Shown here piece after piece: positions 1 through 11,335 of a DNA stretch of 64,000 nt. The position numbers and the translations under genes are program-made. The first letter of the stretch is position 1. Every line of letters starts with the position of its first letter. The DNA comes from Aureobasidium sp. EXF-3400 (Eukaryota > Ascomycota > Dothideomycetes > Dothideales > Saccotheciaceae). The notes beneath the pieces are model-generated. The model was given only the letters and a program-made list of their open reading frames with translations, was not told where the DNA came from and ran no database searches. The stretch is taken from positions 53,262 to 117,261 of the forward strand of contig SWBL01000144.1 in the NCBI GenBank assembly GCA_024195585.1. The letters are read 5' to 3'.

Positions 1-202
1 GATGATGCCTTTCTTTGGGGACATCAGCTCACCGTTCGTTCCAGTGCCATATCTACGCTGCCCCTAATCTCACCCGTTGAATTATCCTTTACCGAGCCAT
101 GTAGGTAGCGATTGTCTCGCACGCACTTGTAGGTCTCCATCGTACTCTCGGACTCTCTTCCACTCTCCTTCTGCTTGTCTGTCGTTCTCGTTTGAAGTTG
201 CC

Positions 203-1564
203 ATGGCGTCAGATATCACATCCAAGTCTACTGTGCGGATACTGTCCGTCTTGCTTACCCTCGCACTCGTCTACATTGTGTTTGTCCCGGCCCACCCAAG
301 CAGGGCCACCAGTCTATCGCCGCCGACAGATCATGACCGTCAACCTTCCTGGTTCGAGTCGCACATCTCAGCCAGCAAACCCGCCAAAGATACCTCGCAC
401 ACACTCTTGAAAGATGCAAACAACGATACCCTAGAAGAAGGAACGAAACAAGACGATGACAGCCAACCTCCCACCGACATTGGAGACCACATCTCAGGCA
501 ACAAGGAAGCCGTCGACGACGACCAATTGACCGAAGAAGAAAAAGCCGTCCAAGCCGACCACCAAGCACACGGCCAAAACGAACCCACACGAGACCGTCC
601 AAAGCTGCCCGTCCAAGCAGACACCACATCAGGCTCAACAGCAGCTTCAGTCCTCACACCAATCATCACAGAAGTCAGCTTGTCCGAGATACGCCATCAC
701 ACCCAAACCAACAATGCATCAGCCGCCGAACACCTCATCCTCGTCGTAACCCGCGACGAATCCCACTGGGGCCATGTCGACAACAAACCACGCACCTTCC
801 CCTCCTTCCTCGAATTCCTAAACGACACTTCCGGCCTGCCCACCTCCTCCCTCAGTCTAGCAATCCTCACAACCACCGAGGCAGCCTATCACCACTACAT
901 CTCCGCCTTGTCCACCCATCCACTAGCAAAAGCCCAAGTCCTGCTCTACACACCCACAATCCCTGAAGACCCGGGCCCGGGAGACCGTCACGCAGCCTCT
1001 TACCAACCAATCCGCCGCAAACAAATCGCCGTAGCAAGAAACATCCTCATGCTGAGAGCTCTAACCACCGAACCCCACATTTTCTACTACGACTCTGATG
1101 TGATAGATGCGTCTCCAGGCATATGCGCTCAAATGCTCAAACAAGCTTCAGACCCCAAAATCACCACTTCGCCAAACATCACAATGCCAGAGACGATATT
1201 GCCGGTTGGTTTGATCACAACCAGAGCTCAAGATAGTGGTACTTATGATTATGATCTTAATGCTTGGTATCATCGTGGCAGTGTGCGTAAGGATAGAGAT
1301 CAACATATGAAGGATTTATTGCCGTTTGCGAGTGGCGATGAGATCTTTCCTTTGGACACGGTGGGAGGTACGTTGTTGTATATCAATGCTGTCTTGGTGA
1401 GACAGGGCTTGAGCTTTCCTTGGTGGTATGTGGTGGGTACGTCTTGGGAACAGGAGAATGGGTCTGATGGAATTGAGACCGAGGGCATTTGTTATATGGC
1501 CGAGAGGCTAGGCTATGGCTGTTGGGGATTGGGTGGAGACTGGCATGTTGTGCATTCGCAATAA
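203..1564 (+). CDS. Anp1/Mnn9/Van1-family (GT62) Golgi mannosyltransferase
   Basis: Single-exon gene for about 453 residues. The ATG at 203 is chosen because the reading frame above it has only non-ATG starts, and because a signal-anchor segment (about residues 11-24) follows at once, as expected for a type II Golgi protein. A low-complexity charged stem (about 35-190) precedes the catalytic domain. This carries a DSD metal-binding motif near residues 297-299 (FYYDSDVID) and the family's late block VGGTLLYI...EGICYMAERLGYG. Members of the family extend the alpha-1,6-mannose backbone of N-glycan mannan, as subunits of the M-Pol complexes. The 3' end converges on the next gene with 83 bp between stops. 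Which of Anp1, Mnn9 or Van1 it is cannot be told from the sequence alone. Confidence 0.88.
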   Translation: MASDITSKSTVRILSVLLTLALVYIVFVPAHPSRATSLSPPTDHDRQPSWFESHISASKPAKDTSHTLLKDANNDTLEEGTKQDDDSQPPTDIGDHISGNKEAVDDDQLTEEEKAVQADHQAHGQNEPTRDRPKLPVQADTTSGSTAASVLTPIITEVSLSEIRHHTQTNNASAAEHLILVVTRDESHWGHVDNKPRTFPSFLEFLNDTSGLPTSSLSLAILTTTEAAYHHYISALSTHPLAKAQVLLYTPTIPEDPGPGDRHAASYQPIRRKQIAVARNILMLRALTTEPHIFYYDSDVIDASPGICAQMLKQASDPKITTSPNITMPETILPVGLITTRAQDSGTYDYDLNAWYHRGSVRKDRDQHMKDLLPFASGDEIFPLDTVGGTLLYINAVLVRQGLSFPWWYVVGTSWEQENGSDGIETEGICYMAERLGYGCWGLGGDWHVVHSQ

Positions 1565-1647
1565 TTCTTGAGAATTCCTTTCAGAGCTACTTTCTCATTT
1601 TGACCTTCATACTTCTTGATAGCTACTTTGCTCTTCTTCTTCTTTCC

Positions 1648-3505
1648 TTACAACAGCATGTCGATGTCCATGTGCTCCTCCTTCTCGGTATCTCTCTTTC
1701 TCTTTCTGCTCTCTTCCTCCGAAAGAACGTTGTTGCCATCGTCCTTGTTCTTGCCCTGCTCCTTCATTTGTTCAACGCGCATTCTCTCCTTCTTCTGTTC
1801 CATGTGCTTTTTCAACCTGTCGTCATCCTCCTTGTCTCTGGCGTCCTTGACCCTCTGGACTTCTGCCTCCATATTGTCAAGCTCGCTCATCAACTTGGAT
1901 TTCTCCTTCTTTTCCTTGTTGAGCTTCTCGACCGCACCCTCCAGACTTTCCTGTCGCTCCTTTTCCTGCTTGTCGAGTAGCTTGTAAAGGTCGGTAGGCA
2001 CGCTGTTGTCTTCGACATCGCAAGCGTCCACTACTGCTCTCACCGCTTTATTTACAGTATGAGAGTTGCGCTCGTTGGCAGCTATCTGCGAGTCCAAGTT
2101 GCGAATAGATCGTCGTTTCCAGGGACTTTCTGGAGCTGTATAGTTTCGTTAGTCCTGGTCTTCTTCGGAACAGTGGGATGGAAAGCATACCGTCCAGCGA
2201 CTCGCGTGAAACATGGCAAGCTTGAAAATTCTGTGGTAGCGATCATCAACATCCCGACCGAGTTTCTCTCTGATGTAGTCGTCAAAGTGTTCCGAGACTG
2301 TATCTAATCAGCAATCGCAATAGAAGAAAGAGGGTATCGAACGGCTTACATTGGCTTGAAGAAACTGTCGGCGCATGGTTGTCCAAAGCTTGCGGAGTGA
2401 TTGTTGCAGAAGCTAGTGGCCGAGAAGAGGCAGGTGATGATTTTGGCTGGGGTCTCTTGAAAACTGGCTTGCCAGTGATGGTAGGAGTACCAGAAGGTAA
2501 GAGTTGGCTGGAGCTTGACATGGTGTCTCGAGGCTCATCCTTATCAAACAACACAGCAGCAAACGGATCTTCTTTAGCAAAAGATGGTTGTGCAAGATCT
2601 TGAGGTTTGCCAGTCGTTGATGCGTTCTTCGAACTTTCTGTGGCAGACAAGTATTGACCGAACCCTCTTCTCGTGCTTCCAGGTGATGGACTACTATTGG
2701 AGTGTACAGTACGTGCCGTGATATAGTTGTCTGTTAAATCGTCAAAGGATCCCTCATCGTACTGTTTTGTGAGTAGTCTTGATGATGCCTTGACCGCAGT
2801 CTTAGCTGCAGCCCCTGTTGCCGGTCTTGGTCCTACATCCTTTACACTCGACTTCGATATAGCAGGTTCCTTAGCCACTGCTTTGACTTTACGACGACTG
2901 GGTTCCGACATTTGCGCGATAGAGTTTGTCTGCAGATGAGCCTTCGACAGGAGTACAGTTGGCTGAGATGATGTTTGCTCGAGACCAGATCCTTGCTTGG
3001 GTTGATTGACGATGCCCAAAGAGCTAGGTTGCGTCGAGAGTAGCGGTAAAGATCTCACAGCTCCAGCGTTTGTTTGTCTCAGATCTGTCTTTTGGTTCTT
3101 TGTCGGTGTGTTTGTTGCAGTTCGAATAGATCTGGTCAGATCTACGGGACTGCTCCTGCTTGTTGGAGGGAGACGTTTTGTTGTTGTCGGCCACGCTATA
3201 TTCTGGCGCCAGTGATAATAAAGACTATAGTCGAAGTCGTGCTCGGGGTTTTGGAGTTGCTCGTAGAATTTGTTATAGGCGTCTCCAAAACCAGGTTCCA
3301 TGCCAGTCTCCTCGAGAAGACACTTTTTCGTTAGTTCAATCCCCTTTTCAAAAGCTGCTTCCATCTTGTCTCTCTCCCTTTGTAAATCTGCCTCTGTAGG
3401 ATCACGGCCTTCTCGCTTGATGAAGACCGATGTGAGTTTGTCGGGATATCCGGGCGTATATATCGCACGGACAGTGATGCAACCATCTTTGGACATACTA
3501 GTCAT
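1648..3505 (-). CDS. Hypothetical protein with basic Ser/Thr-rich middle and C-terminal coiled coil (3 exons)
   Basis: I do not recognise this protein. The model is exons 2350-3505, 2191-2297 and 1648-2085, about 566 residues, starting at the ATG at 3505. The N-terminal 110 residues look folded (acidic helices, then YYHWRQNIAWP). The middle (about 120-385) is Ser/Thr/Pro/Lys-rich and probably disordered. The last exon is highly charged coiled coil rich in E/K/R and ends in a basic stretch, which suggests a nuclear or scaffold protein. Intron 1 (donor GTAAGC) has two in-frame acceptors 6 bp apart. For intron 2 the acceptor at 2086-2088 keeps frame. The better-looking acceptor at 2136-2138, just after a CTAAC branch point, would lead to a stop after 18 codons, so a shorter isoform is possible. 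Confidence 0.6.
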
Positions 3506-3724
3506 GGCGGTTACAGGGCAGATGTGTGAGTGAGGAAGTTGATGGCGCGAGAAAACAAGAGAATAAGAATGGACGTTGATAAATCACAGTGAAAAGTTTA
3601 TGACGAAAAACAGAAGACTTGATTTCTCGTAGTTAAGAACTGCAGGCGCGATGGTGTTCCACCGTAGATTTGACTAAGGCACGTAGTCAGAAGAGGCAAG
3701 AGCGCCCGACTTCATTTCCCCCGC

Positions 3725-4402
3725 TTAGTGAGCGTCATTGGCGGCACCTTCCTTCTTGATAGCTTCCTTGTTGACCATCTTGGCGAGGTCGGCTTCGATC
3801 TCACTGATCTCGGCGTCGCCGGGAAGGCCAATCTGAAGATGCTCAATTGTCTGCTTGAGAACCTCGTCATCCCTGTCATTGATAATATGAGCGATGTTGA
3901 GATTGGTGGTGTGAGGACCACCAGCGCCGAGACCATCCTCACCTGCGTCGGCGCAGGTGGATTCGAGGAGAGCACCAAAGTCTTCGAACTGGCGGGCGCG
4001 AAGCTCGAGGTGGTCCTCCAGGCTCTTGATAAGGGTAGCTCTAGTAGCGGAGACATCCTTTGCCTGGACGAACGTTAGCCGTGAAGCGAGAACATGGCGA
4101 AGCACAAAACTAACCATCTCAAGTTTAGCCTGAAGTGCGGCCTTTGTGATGGTTCCTTCATCAGGCTTGTTGACGCGTTCGTTGATGAGAACTTCAACTC
4201 TGGTGTTGATGACCTTGAGAAGGTCGTGCTTGATAGCCTCCTTGAGTGCGGAGACATTGGGATCGGTCTTGATCATGCCCTGGACGACATCGTAGACGAT
4301 GGTCATAGCAGACTGGGTGATGGCATGCTTGACAGCCTCATTGATGACATCGTTGGCCTTGTCAGTGTTCATGGCGTCGTTCATCTTTTCGCCCTTGTCC
4401 AT
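3725..4402 (-). CDS. Hypothetical alpha-helical protein, about 225 aa
   Basis: The frame is open from the ATG at 4402 (MDKGEKMNDAMNTDK) to the stop at 3725. The frame stays open further upstream to 4594 but without another ATG, and a GTACGT donor near 4449 suggests a 5'-UTR intron there. The protein is rich in Ala, Glu, Lys and Asp with repeated amphipathic helices and no membrane segment or signal peptide; it is probably cytosolic. No catalytic motif is visible and I recognise no family. Its stop lies 219 bp from the start of the next minus-strand gene. Confidence 0.55.
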   Translation of the reverse strand: MDKGEKMNDAMNTDKANDVINEAVKHAITQSAMTIVYDVVQGMIKTDPNVSALKEAIKHDLLKVINTRVEVLINERVNKPDEGTITKAALQAKLEMVSFVLRHVLASRLTFVQAKDVSATRATLIKSLEDHLELRARQFEDFGALLESTCADAGEDGLGAGGPHTTNLNIAHIINDRDDEVLKQTIEHLQIGLPGDAEISEIEADLAKMVNKEAIKKEGAANDAH

Positions 4403-4451
4403 GCTTCTTGAATTAGCAACACCATCGCGAGTGGATAGTCTGGTACGTACT

Positions 4452-4856
4452 TTACGGTGTGCGAAGAAATCTGTGTTTCGTGTCGAGGTGGGATGGAAGA
4501 AAGCTGTAGAGGAACGTTTGTTGTGAACGCCAGTGAGGTGGTAGGAAGTCCAGTGGTTCCGGAACCTCACGGAAATCCGTCCTAACGTCGACACCAGCGT
4601 CGAGAACGCGGTCGAGTTTGGATGTAATCTCAGGGGATCGTTTGCGGTATATCAAGACCTTCTTCATAACCCTAGGAGTCTTTGACATATCAAAGGCCTT
4701 GGGTATCTGTACGTCCTGCTTCCTCATTCCTGTACATCAACATCAACCTGACTGTAAGCCTACGAAAGCGTATTGCTTGGACGTACAACTTACCAAGATA
4801 CTAGCCAAAACGTTCACTCTCACATCGCAGCCGACGCAGTGTTGGGCGTACGGCAT
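4452..4856 (-). CDS. Possible small two-exon protein, about 108 aa
   Basis: Tentative model with exons 4794-4856 and 4452-4715, joined in phase by a 78-bp intron (donor GTAAGT, acceptor GCAG). It gives a protein starting MPYAQHCVGCDV and ending FLRTP. The first exon has a CxxC pair, and the second is basic and predicted helical. The gene would share a 135-bp divergent promoter with the gene starting at 4992. The region between 4403 and 4594 could instead be 5' untranslated sequence of the downstream gene. No family is recognised, and the call rests only on frame and splice-site agreement. Confidence 0.3.
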
Positions 4857-4991
4857 CCAATAGGTAAACCACACGGAGCACTCATCATTGGCAACGTAGC
4901 TTGCTTGTCTTTGACCTCTTCAAAGCGGTTGTCTTTCCCCTTGTTCGACATCAATCACAACCTACAAGCTCGACACCTCCCTCCAGGCAAC

Positions 4992-6548
4992 ATGTCATCA
5001 CCACCTCAAGGACCGCATGAGGTTTTCGACTTGCCTCCTAATCCTTACGCAGCTCCAGATGATGTTTTGGTTCAGCAATGGCAGCGGAATGCAGAAGCTG
5101 TACACGCTGGGCTGACTCTTCCTGGACATCCTACACTGTCAACATCAAGCCACGAGATAGAGCCACAGTTCTCACTACAGGGAATGTATCCATGTGAAGT
5201 CGACATGACACACGTAAGACTCCAGAACAGGCTATCCCTGACCCCCTCAACGAGACTGACCGCTCAATCCCAGGCCGAGAACTCTAGCACGTCAGAATCT
5301 TCAGAAGACCTTACTGAGCTAGCAAATCTGCAAGAGGCATACTCAGACCGGTTTTCGAGACTGGTTGCGCAAGCCGGCGCAGAGAATGCTCGTACTTTGC
5401 AGCAGATCAGAATGGGAATCGCAGTCGACATGCGAAGTTGGGACCAAGACGAAGATGACTACCTGCAGACAGACCTCGTGGATGATGCAGCACTGGATGT
5501 ATCTGGCCAATCAGAGTCGCTTCCTCGTGAAAGCGCCGATGGTCAGACAAAGCTCTCATCTTCACTCAGCTCAGTACTGGAGGCTGCAGAGCAGCGCTTT
5601 TCGTCCAGATCAGGATGCTTGGAGACAAAGCTGTTAGAATCATCACAAGCCCCGCACCCAAACATGCAGTTTTCTGACTTCGACTTTGACGACATGGCAT
5701 TCCAGCACATTCTGCCTACCACAGAACAATGCGGGATGCAGCCCAACATCAGTGAAGGTCAAGCACAGTCGGCCGCGCTTTCGAAGGCCTTGAGTAAAGC
5801 CAGATCAAAGAGAACTGCGTCGCCCATAGACTCCATGTCTTCAGAAGCCATGGAGAGTTCTCATCCGGACAGCGCCAGAGTCGAAACTTCACTCGACATG
5901 GCTGGAGAAAGTCAGCATAACTTCTTCGCCGATGCTCCCAACCTTGAATTTGCCGCCCTTGCCCCTCCGACCGCGCCCAGTTCCCCTTGCGAGCCGCTCG
6001 AATCGCACCTATCATCAGTCTTGGACAGCCAGGAGGTTGTTACCGCCGATGAGTCACAGCCCATCCAGCCTGATGATCAACCTAGGGAGAAATATATCCG
6101 TCGCGTCAGCGAGATTGTGGTCGAAATCTGCAAACTGCCCAATGAGCAGCGTGAGACGGAGACAAAGAGACTTCTCACATGTCTCGGATTGGACCAGTCA
6201 CAGCAAGACAGTGCTTTCAGGATTCTCAAACGCATGGTCGTGCACAATGGAGAGACAAAGAACGATGCACTCCCTGTTATTTTCCGAAAGTGGCTCTGTC
6301 TCCTGGTCCACGATGCACAGATCCGAGCAAGCGCCACTAGCAGCACCACTAGCAGCGCCTCCAGCAATATCAAGAACAAAGGCCCTTTCTGCAACGATGG
6401 CATCCACAAGCTGAAGTGCGGTCATGAATGTCGCTCAAACCAGGAATGCGGCATGAACTGTGTCATCTATTCAGCCTATCCTGACACGCCTTTCATTGAC
6501 GTTCGACTGTCGGAACTTCCTTGCGACATGTGTGCCAATTGGCTATGA
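4992..6548 (+). CDS. Hypothetical acidic protein with Cys-rich C-terminus, about 518 aa
   Basis: Unrecognised single-exon protein. The first ATG of the frame is at 4992 (MSSPPQGPHEVF); the 5' extension of the frame has no ATG. Most of the chain is Ser/Glu/Asp/Gln-rich and probably disordered. A helical stretch lies at about 365-430 (KYIRRVSEIVVEICKLPNEQ). The last 55 residues hold eight cysteines and two histidines in a compact arrangement (CNDGIHKLKCGHEC, then CGMNC and a final CDMC), which looks like a zinc-binding module. The disordered acidic body with a small metal-binding end resembles a nuclear regulator, but this is inference. No signal peptide or membrane segment is seen. Confidence 0.6.
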   Translation: MSSPPQGPHEVFDLPPNPYAAPDDVLVQQWQRNAEAVHAGLTLPGHPTLSTSSHEIEPQFSLQGMYPCEVDMTHVRLQNRLSLTPSTRLTAQSQAENSSTSESSEDLTELANLQEAYSDRFSRLVAQAGAENARTLQQIRMGIAVDMRSWDQDEDDYLQTDLVDDAALDVSGQSESLPRESADGQTKLSSSLSSVLEAAEQRFSSRSGCLETKLLESSQAPHPNMQFSDFDFDDMAFQHILPTTEQCGMQPNISEGQAQSAALSKALSKARSKRTASPIDSMSSEAMESSHPDSARVETSLDMAGESQHNFFADAPNLEFAALAPPTAPSSPCEPLESHLSSVLDSQEVVTADESQPIQPDDQPREKYIRRVSEIVVEICKLPNEQRETETKRLLTCLGLDQSQQDSAFRILKRMVVHNGETKNDALPVIFRKWLCLLVHDAQIRASATSSTTSSASSNIKNKGPFCNDGIHKLKCGHECRSNQECGMNCVIYSAYPDTPFIDVRLSELPCDMCANWL

Positions 6549-8212
6549 GGGATGGGTTGGTTGCGGCGTGAGAGGAAATCCTTGCATCCTTCCATGGCTG
6601 GCAGGTCGCCGACGATTGGTGACGAATAAGCTGCGAGAAGGATATGCTTTACAAAGATTCAGAAGTTATACGATTGGTTCTCGGACAAGCGAAGAGGGAC
6701 TTCAAGTCGCAAATGCATCGGGGGGCGGTTGATGAAGTTGGTCCTGCTGGAGGAGTCTGTAATATGGAGTTGGCGAATGGAGAATGATTGTTGATACGGG
6801 GGTCCAACTGGAGTTAGAAAAGAAGGACAAGAGCGTCATGCTTTTTTTCTTTCATCAAAGCGGTCTAGGTCAGTGTTCTCTGCAATAGACCCAAGAAAGT
6901 ATCTATCAAGCATTCTCAGAGGCGAGTGCTCATAACTTACGGGCCTGCCACCATTGTTTGTGCTTCTGCGAGAGCCACTTTCATGACCGAGCACCTACAC
7001 ATCAGGAATCGCCGGGCCTGGAAATATACAGCACTCTTCGTCGCATTAAGATGGTGGCGATATTGAGCTGTTGTGTGTTGGTGTTGAGAAGCTCGAAGCC
7101 AGAAGCTCGAGCTCGTGAGCAATCATGATAATTAATTCCATCCGCAGAAACAAAAATATATAAGCCGGCTCATCTTCGGCTCTTTCTGAACGACTACTTT
7201 CCTTGTTCGACATTGCGTCCTCTCTCAAATTACCTACAGAGTCAACATACTCAAGCATGAACATACGATAGAGTACATATTGGTCTCAGCGAAACCCTGT
7301 ATATCCAATTTCTGGGTTCTTGGTATACTGGCTATGTAATCGTCTGTCCGCATTTTTACTGTGTCAGATATTGAGCATGAACATGATCTCTCCAGATGGT
7401 ATCGACAGCAGAGCTTGTTCGTGGCTTGAGATACCCAGAGTTATGATCCATGGGATTGGTTGATCAACCCTTGTTCAAGAACTTGAGGCGGTCGGCTAAT
7501 GATAGCTTTCGATCTGGACATAAAAAGAAGGTTGCGCAGACATATCACTCACCCTGAGCAGTAAGGGTTACAGCCAAACTTACAGACAATATACCGGTGA
7601 GTATGGAGAGCACAAAGAAGGCTTGGTTACAGCACGGAGCGGAAACCTGAGTGTAACAAAGAACATGTTTGCTACCCAAACATGTCTCACCCACTTGACC
7701 GGCCTGTGGCAAACAACAACACCCTCTATCCATTGGAGATAGCTACACATACTGATAAAGTCGCCGTCGGTACAACACAGCCCATTTAGCCGAACGGCAA
7801 CCCGCTCCCAGAGATCTCGCATCCGAATCCCTCACTCTGCGAACTCCCTTATTAACTCTAATAGGATCCTCACCAGTTCGATAGCGCGAATTGAGGTCAT
7901 CCTCACTGCGGTGGCTTCGCGCACCCCGCACCACAAGTCTCGAACGAGACCCAGGTAATTAGTTGTCCTTGCAAACACAAGTTTCTACTTACTCTGGAGC
8001 ATGTGAAGGATTCGGCATCAATTGGAGCAGGAGTGACCTCGCAAACACGAGCACTTAGCTCCTTGTGAAGCTGGATTGCCCGGGGGACTCCCCGGATGTT
8101 CTGACTGAACAACCCAAAATCGTAAGTGCACATTCTTGAGATCTCTGGGAGCTATACTTTTTTTGCTGTTCCTATTCGATTTGATTACTTGCATGATCGC
8201 AGCTTACCCCAA
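6549..8212. other. Intergenic, no supported gene
   Basis: About 1.7 kb between the convergent ends of two genes. Only short reading frames without family motifs or good splice structure occur. An A/T-rich TATA-like tract lies near 7146-7156. I see no RNA gene or repeat. Confidence 0.6.
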
Positions 8213-11200
8213 TCATATACTGAAACTCCATTGGCTAATCCACCGCTCCATCAACTCGACACTGATGGACTGCGCGTTCCTGAGAGCTGGACTCAGAGCA
8301 AGACTTTTCGAGTTGTCGATTGAAGGCTTTCTCTTTTCAGTCTCGCAAGCACTTTCGAAAAACTCAACCAGACCTGCGGCTGGAATGTTTCTTCCGTGTC
8401 CACTCTCGACCTGTTCTTTTAGCAGTCTAATCCAATCGGAAAGAGCCACTCTTTTGAGATTTTTGAATGCTGCAAGCTCTGGTAATAAATCTGTCCAGGT
8501 GGTGGTTTGTGGATTGACAATGTTGTATACCCGGCAAGACTCGCGAATCTGAGACCCATCGAGCATGATCTCGCATAGGGTAGCTGCAGCTACATCAACG
8601 GGCATCCAATCAATTCTGTCCAGTGAACCTAGTGAAGCAGGAATAGCTCCCAGTTGAATCGAGGAAGCTAGCATAGCGGGCAACCATTCTTTCTTTGGCC
8701 ACTGGGGTACTTTGTCACCCCATGGTTCATCATTCAAGACTCCACCGAGCTGACCAAGACGATAAATCACACTTTTGACATCAGTGATAGCAGTGGTCGC
8801 GGCTACCAAACATTCAGCAACGAGCTTTGACTGTGTGTAACCCATGGCTTCCGCCTTTAGCCAATCGTGGACAACTTCTTCGGGAATGAGATCTTTGGAA
8901 GTGCCGACAGCGCCTATGGACGACACGAACACGAAAGTGGGTGAACGGTCACAAGACATACAGAGCTCCATAAGCTGAGCAGTGAGACGAATGCTGGACT
9001 CGAAATGTGACAGTGGCATGCAAAAGTCGACAGGCCATGCGTTCTGAACCACACAAGTGACATCTCGCTGCAGAAGAAGCCAGTCTGGTTCGGATAGACC
9101 GAAGCGCGGTCGAGAGTAGTCTGCGTGGAAATATTGGATGTATGTCGAATCTGTATTGCCGAATGGAAGATTACATGCATCTCGTTTCAGATTGGCATTG
9201 GAGTCGCGACTGAGACAGTATATCCTCTGGACGTTCTTTCTACTCGAGAGTTGGACCAAGAGTTGAGTGCCCAAATGTCCAGTGGAGCCAACAAGGAGGA
9301 CAGTAGCAGCTTCTCCCTCAATAACTAGGGCCTTGCGGCTCATTGGTGAGTAGCAATCGTATAGCCTCTGCATTGCCTTTACTGAGTCTTCTCGTCCAGT
9401 CATCGAGCCACATATGAAGTGTGACAGTAGATCAATGCTCGGAAAGTCGTAGATGACTTTAGTCGTGATTTGTGTTGGCAAGTTGAGAAAAGCGGTCCTG
9501 ATATTCTTGGCCATTGTCATAGCGTGAAGTGAGTCCAGTCCCAGATCAAAGAAACTTTTGCTGGGCGGTGTTGTCCGATATCTAGGAATCCCTCGAACGA
9601 TACTTGTGACAGTTTGTTTGACACTATCGAAATCCATCGGACGATCTGCCTGGGCAAGAGATGCAGCAGTGCCTTCGTGTAAATGATAGAGTTCATCAAG
9701 CTCAGCAGCAAAAGTCTCGAGCGTGCGCTTTCGCCGAATTGTGCCCTTGTCTGCTCGAGCAGCTTTTTTCCCCTGTTTGGCAACTATGACCATATCTTTC
9801 ATCACACGTCCATATTCGGGACACTTCTCGTTGGCTTTCTGTACAATTGACCATAACTCCTCCACGAGTTCTTCTTCGGGCGTGTCTTCCTCGCTGGACT
9901 CTGGAGACGACAGCTCCACAAGTAACGCGCACTGTTCGCGACCTTCTCCGCAGACAACAGCCGACTCAACAGCAGGATGGCCACTGACGATCATGTCTTC
10001 CATGGCGGTAGGGTTGAACTTCTCACCATTGCTAAGGACAATGATATCATCCATGCGACCTTGCCACAGCCACAGGTCAGCTTTACTGTGATGTTTCGTA
10101 AACAGGTCCTTCGTGTGGTATTCCTCGAGTTCAGGATACACCCAGAAAACAGGTTGAAACTTCTCGAATTCAGGCTTCCGTTCAATGACAAGCTCGTAAA
10201 GATTATCCGCATAACGACGATACACACCGCCAGCATGAGCGCTTAGTTTGACATATGACCAGTCATCCCGCTGCAAAACTTCGACAGGGAAGAAACCAGT
10301 CTCCGAGGCTCCAAAGACAGTCACGAGAGTAGTGCCAGACGCAATGCGATTGCCGGCCTCGGTGGGTAACGGTCCTCCGCCATACATCACACTAGTGCAC
10401 TTCCAGAGATTCTCAAGGTACTCAGCATTTCCTGCAATCTCGGTGAGGATCGATGGAGGCATGATAGCGGCTTCAATGTTACATTTGATAATCATGTCGC
10501 TTGCAAGTTCTGCTGTCAAAGGTATCGAAGGCGGCAGGACTGTCGGGATAGCATTCCAGATCGACAAAAACAACGTGCTGATAGCCGAGGCATGAAACAT
10601 CGGGAAGAACAACAATGTCCTCTTACCCTTGTACGTATCACACTGTATCGGCTGGCTTGCCAGAGATATCTCTTGGAAGGCGTCGAGAGCAGCTACTGCG
10701 CCATGACTCATGGTGATCGGTTTCGGCATGCCAGTACTTCCGGATGTATGGAAGATCGCTAACGGATCATGTTTCACATCTTCGTAGGTCCGACCCCATA
10801 GGTAAGGCTTCATTGCCGGATCAATATCCAAGAAGTAGGCGAGGTCAGGAAAATCAACTGTGTGCATTGGTCTTTCTGTAAACACACTCATCAACAAGTT
10901 TGAGTACAGTGGTGCGTCGGAAGGCATCAAGAAAATGCCACAGTCCAGTTGATTAAGCAGGTCGAGCGACGCGGCCGTGCTGTTTCGTGGAGATGCGAAG
11001 AACATCTAAGTAAACCATGATCAGACACATCGCAGAAGACGAGAGAGCAGACATACCTTGTAGCCCGCTTTGCAGGCTCCGAACACGAGAAAGAGATATC
11101 TCAGGTCGTGAGGGCCAATGTAGGCTAGTGCCGGAAAGTCATGACCTTTGCCTAGCTGTTTGTGTATCCACCAGGCACACTTATCAATACTCCTGGCAAG

Positions 11201-11335
11201 GTTGCCGAAAGTGATCCTGTGAAAGCCTCCATCGATATCAACAGACTTGGGTATCTCAACGAATTCTAAGTCTGGGTTGTCTAGTGCAGTTTCATCGATG
11301 AAGTTTGGTAGCAACCGGTAACCGCAATTCGCCAT
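8213..11335 (-). CDS. NRPS-like A-T-R carboxylic acid reductase
   Basis: Two exons (11057-11335 and 8213-11005) with a 51-bp intron give about 1023 residues. The order is adenylation, carrier, thioester reductase, with no condensation domain. The A domain shows the AMP-binding loop HTSGSTGMPKP, then VFGASETGFFP and WQGRMDDIIVLSNGEKF. The carrier motif FFDLGLDSLHA places the phosphopantetheine serine near residue 585. The reductase domain has the Rossmann motif VLLVGSTGHLGT, the VFVSSIGAVGT strand and the catalytic YTQSK (YxxxK). Known A-T-R enzymes activate a carboxylic acid as the adenylate, load it on the carrier and release an aldehyde with NADPH. The substrate (aryl, fatty or amino acid) cannot be read from the sequence. 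The start at 11335 is preferred because family members begin close to the GxRLLP motif; an in-frame ATG at 11368 is the alternative. It is divergent from the P450 gene. Confidence 0.88.

Noticed and set aside
4773..4991. 5' extension of the gene at 4992
   Set aside because: The extension has no ATG and would overlap the leader of the divergent small gene.
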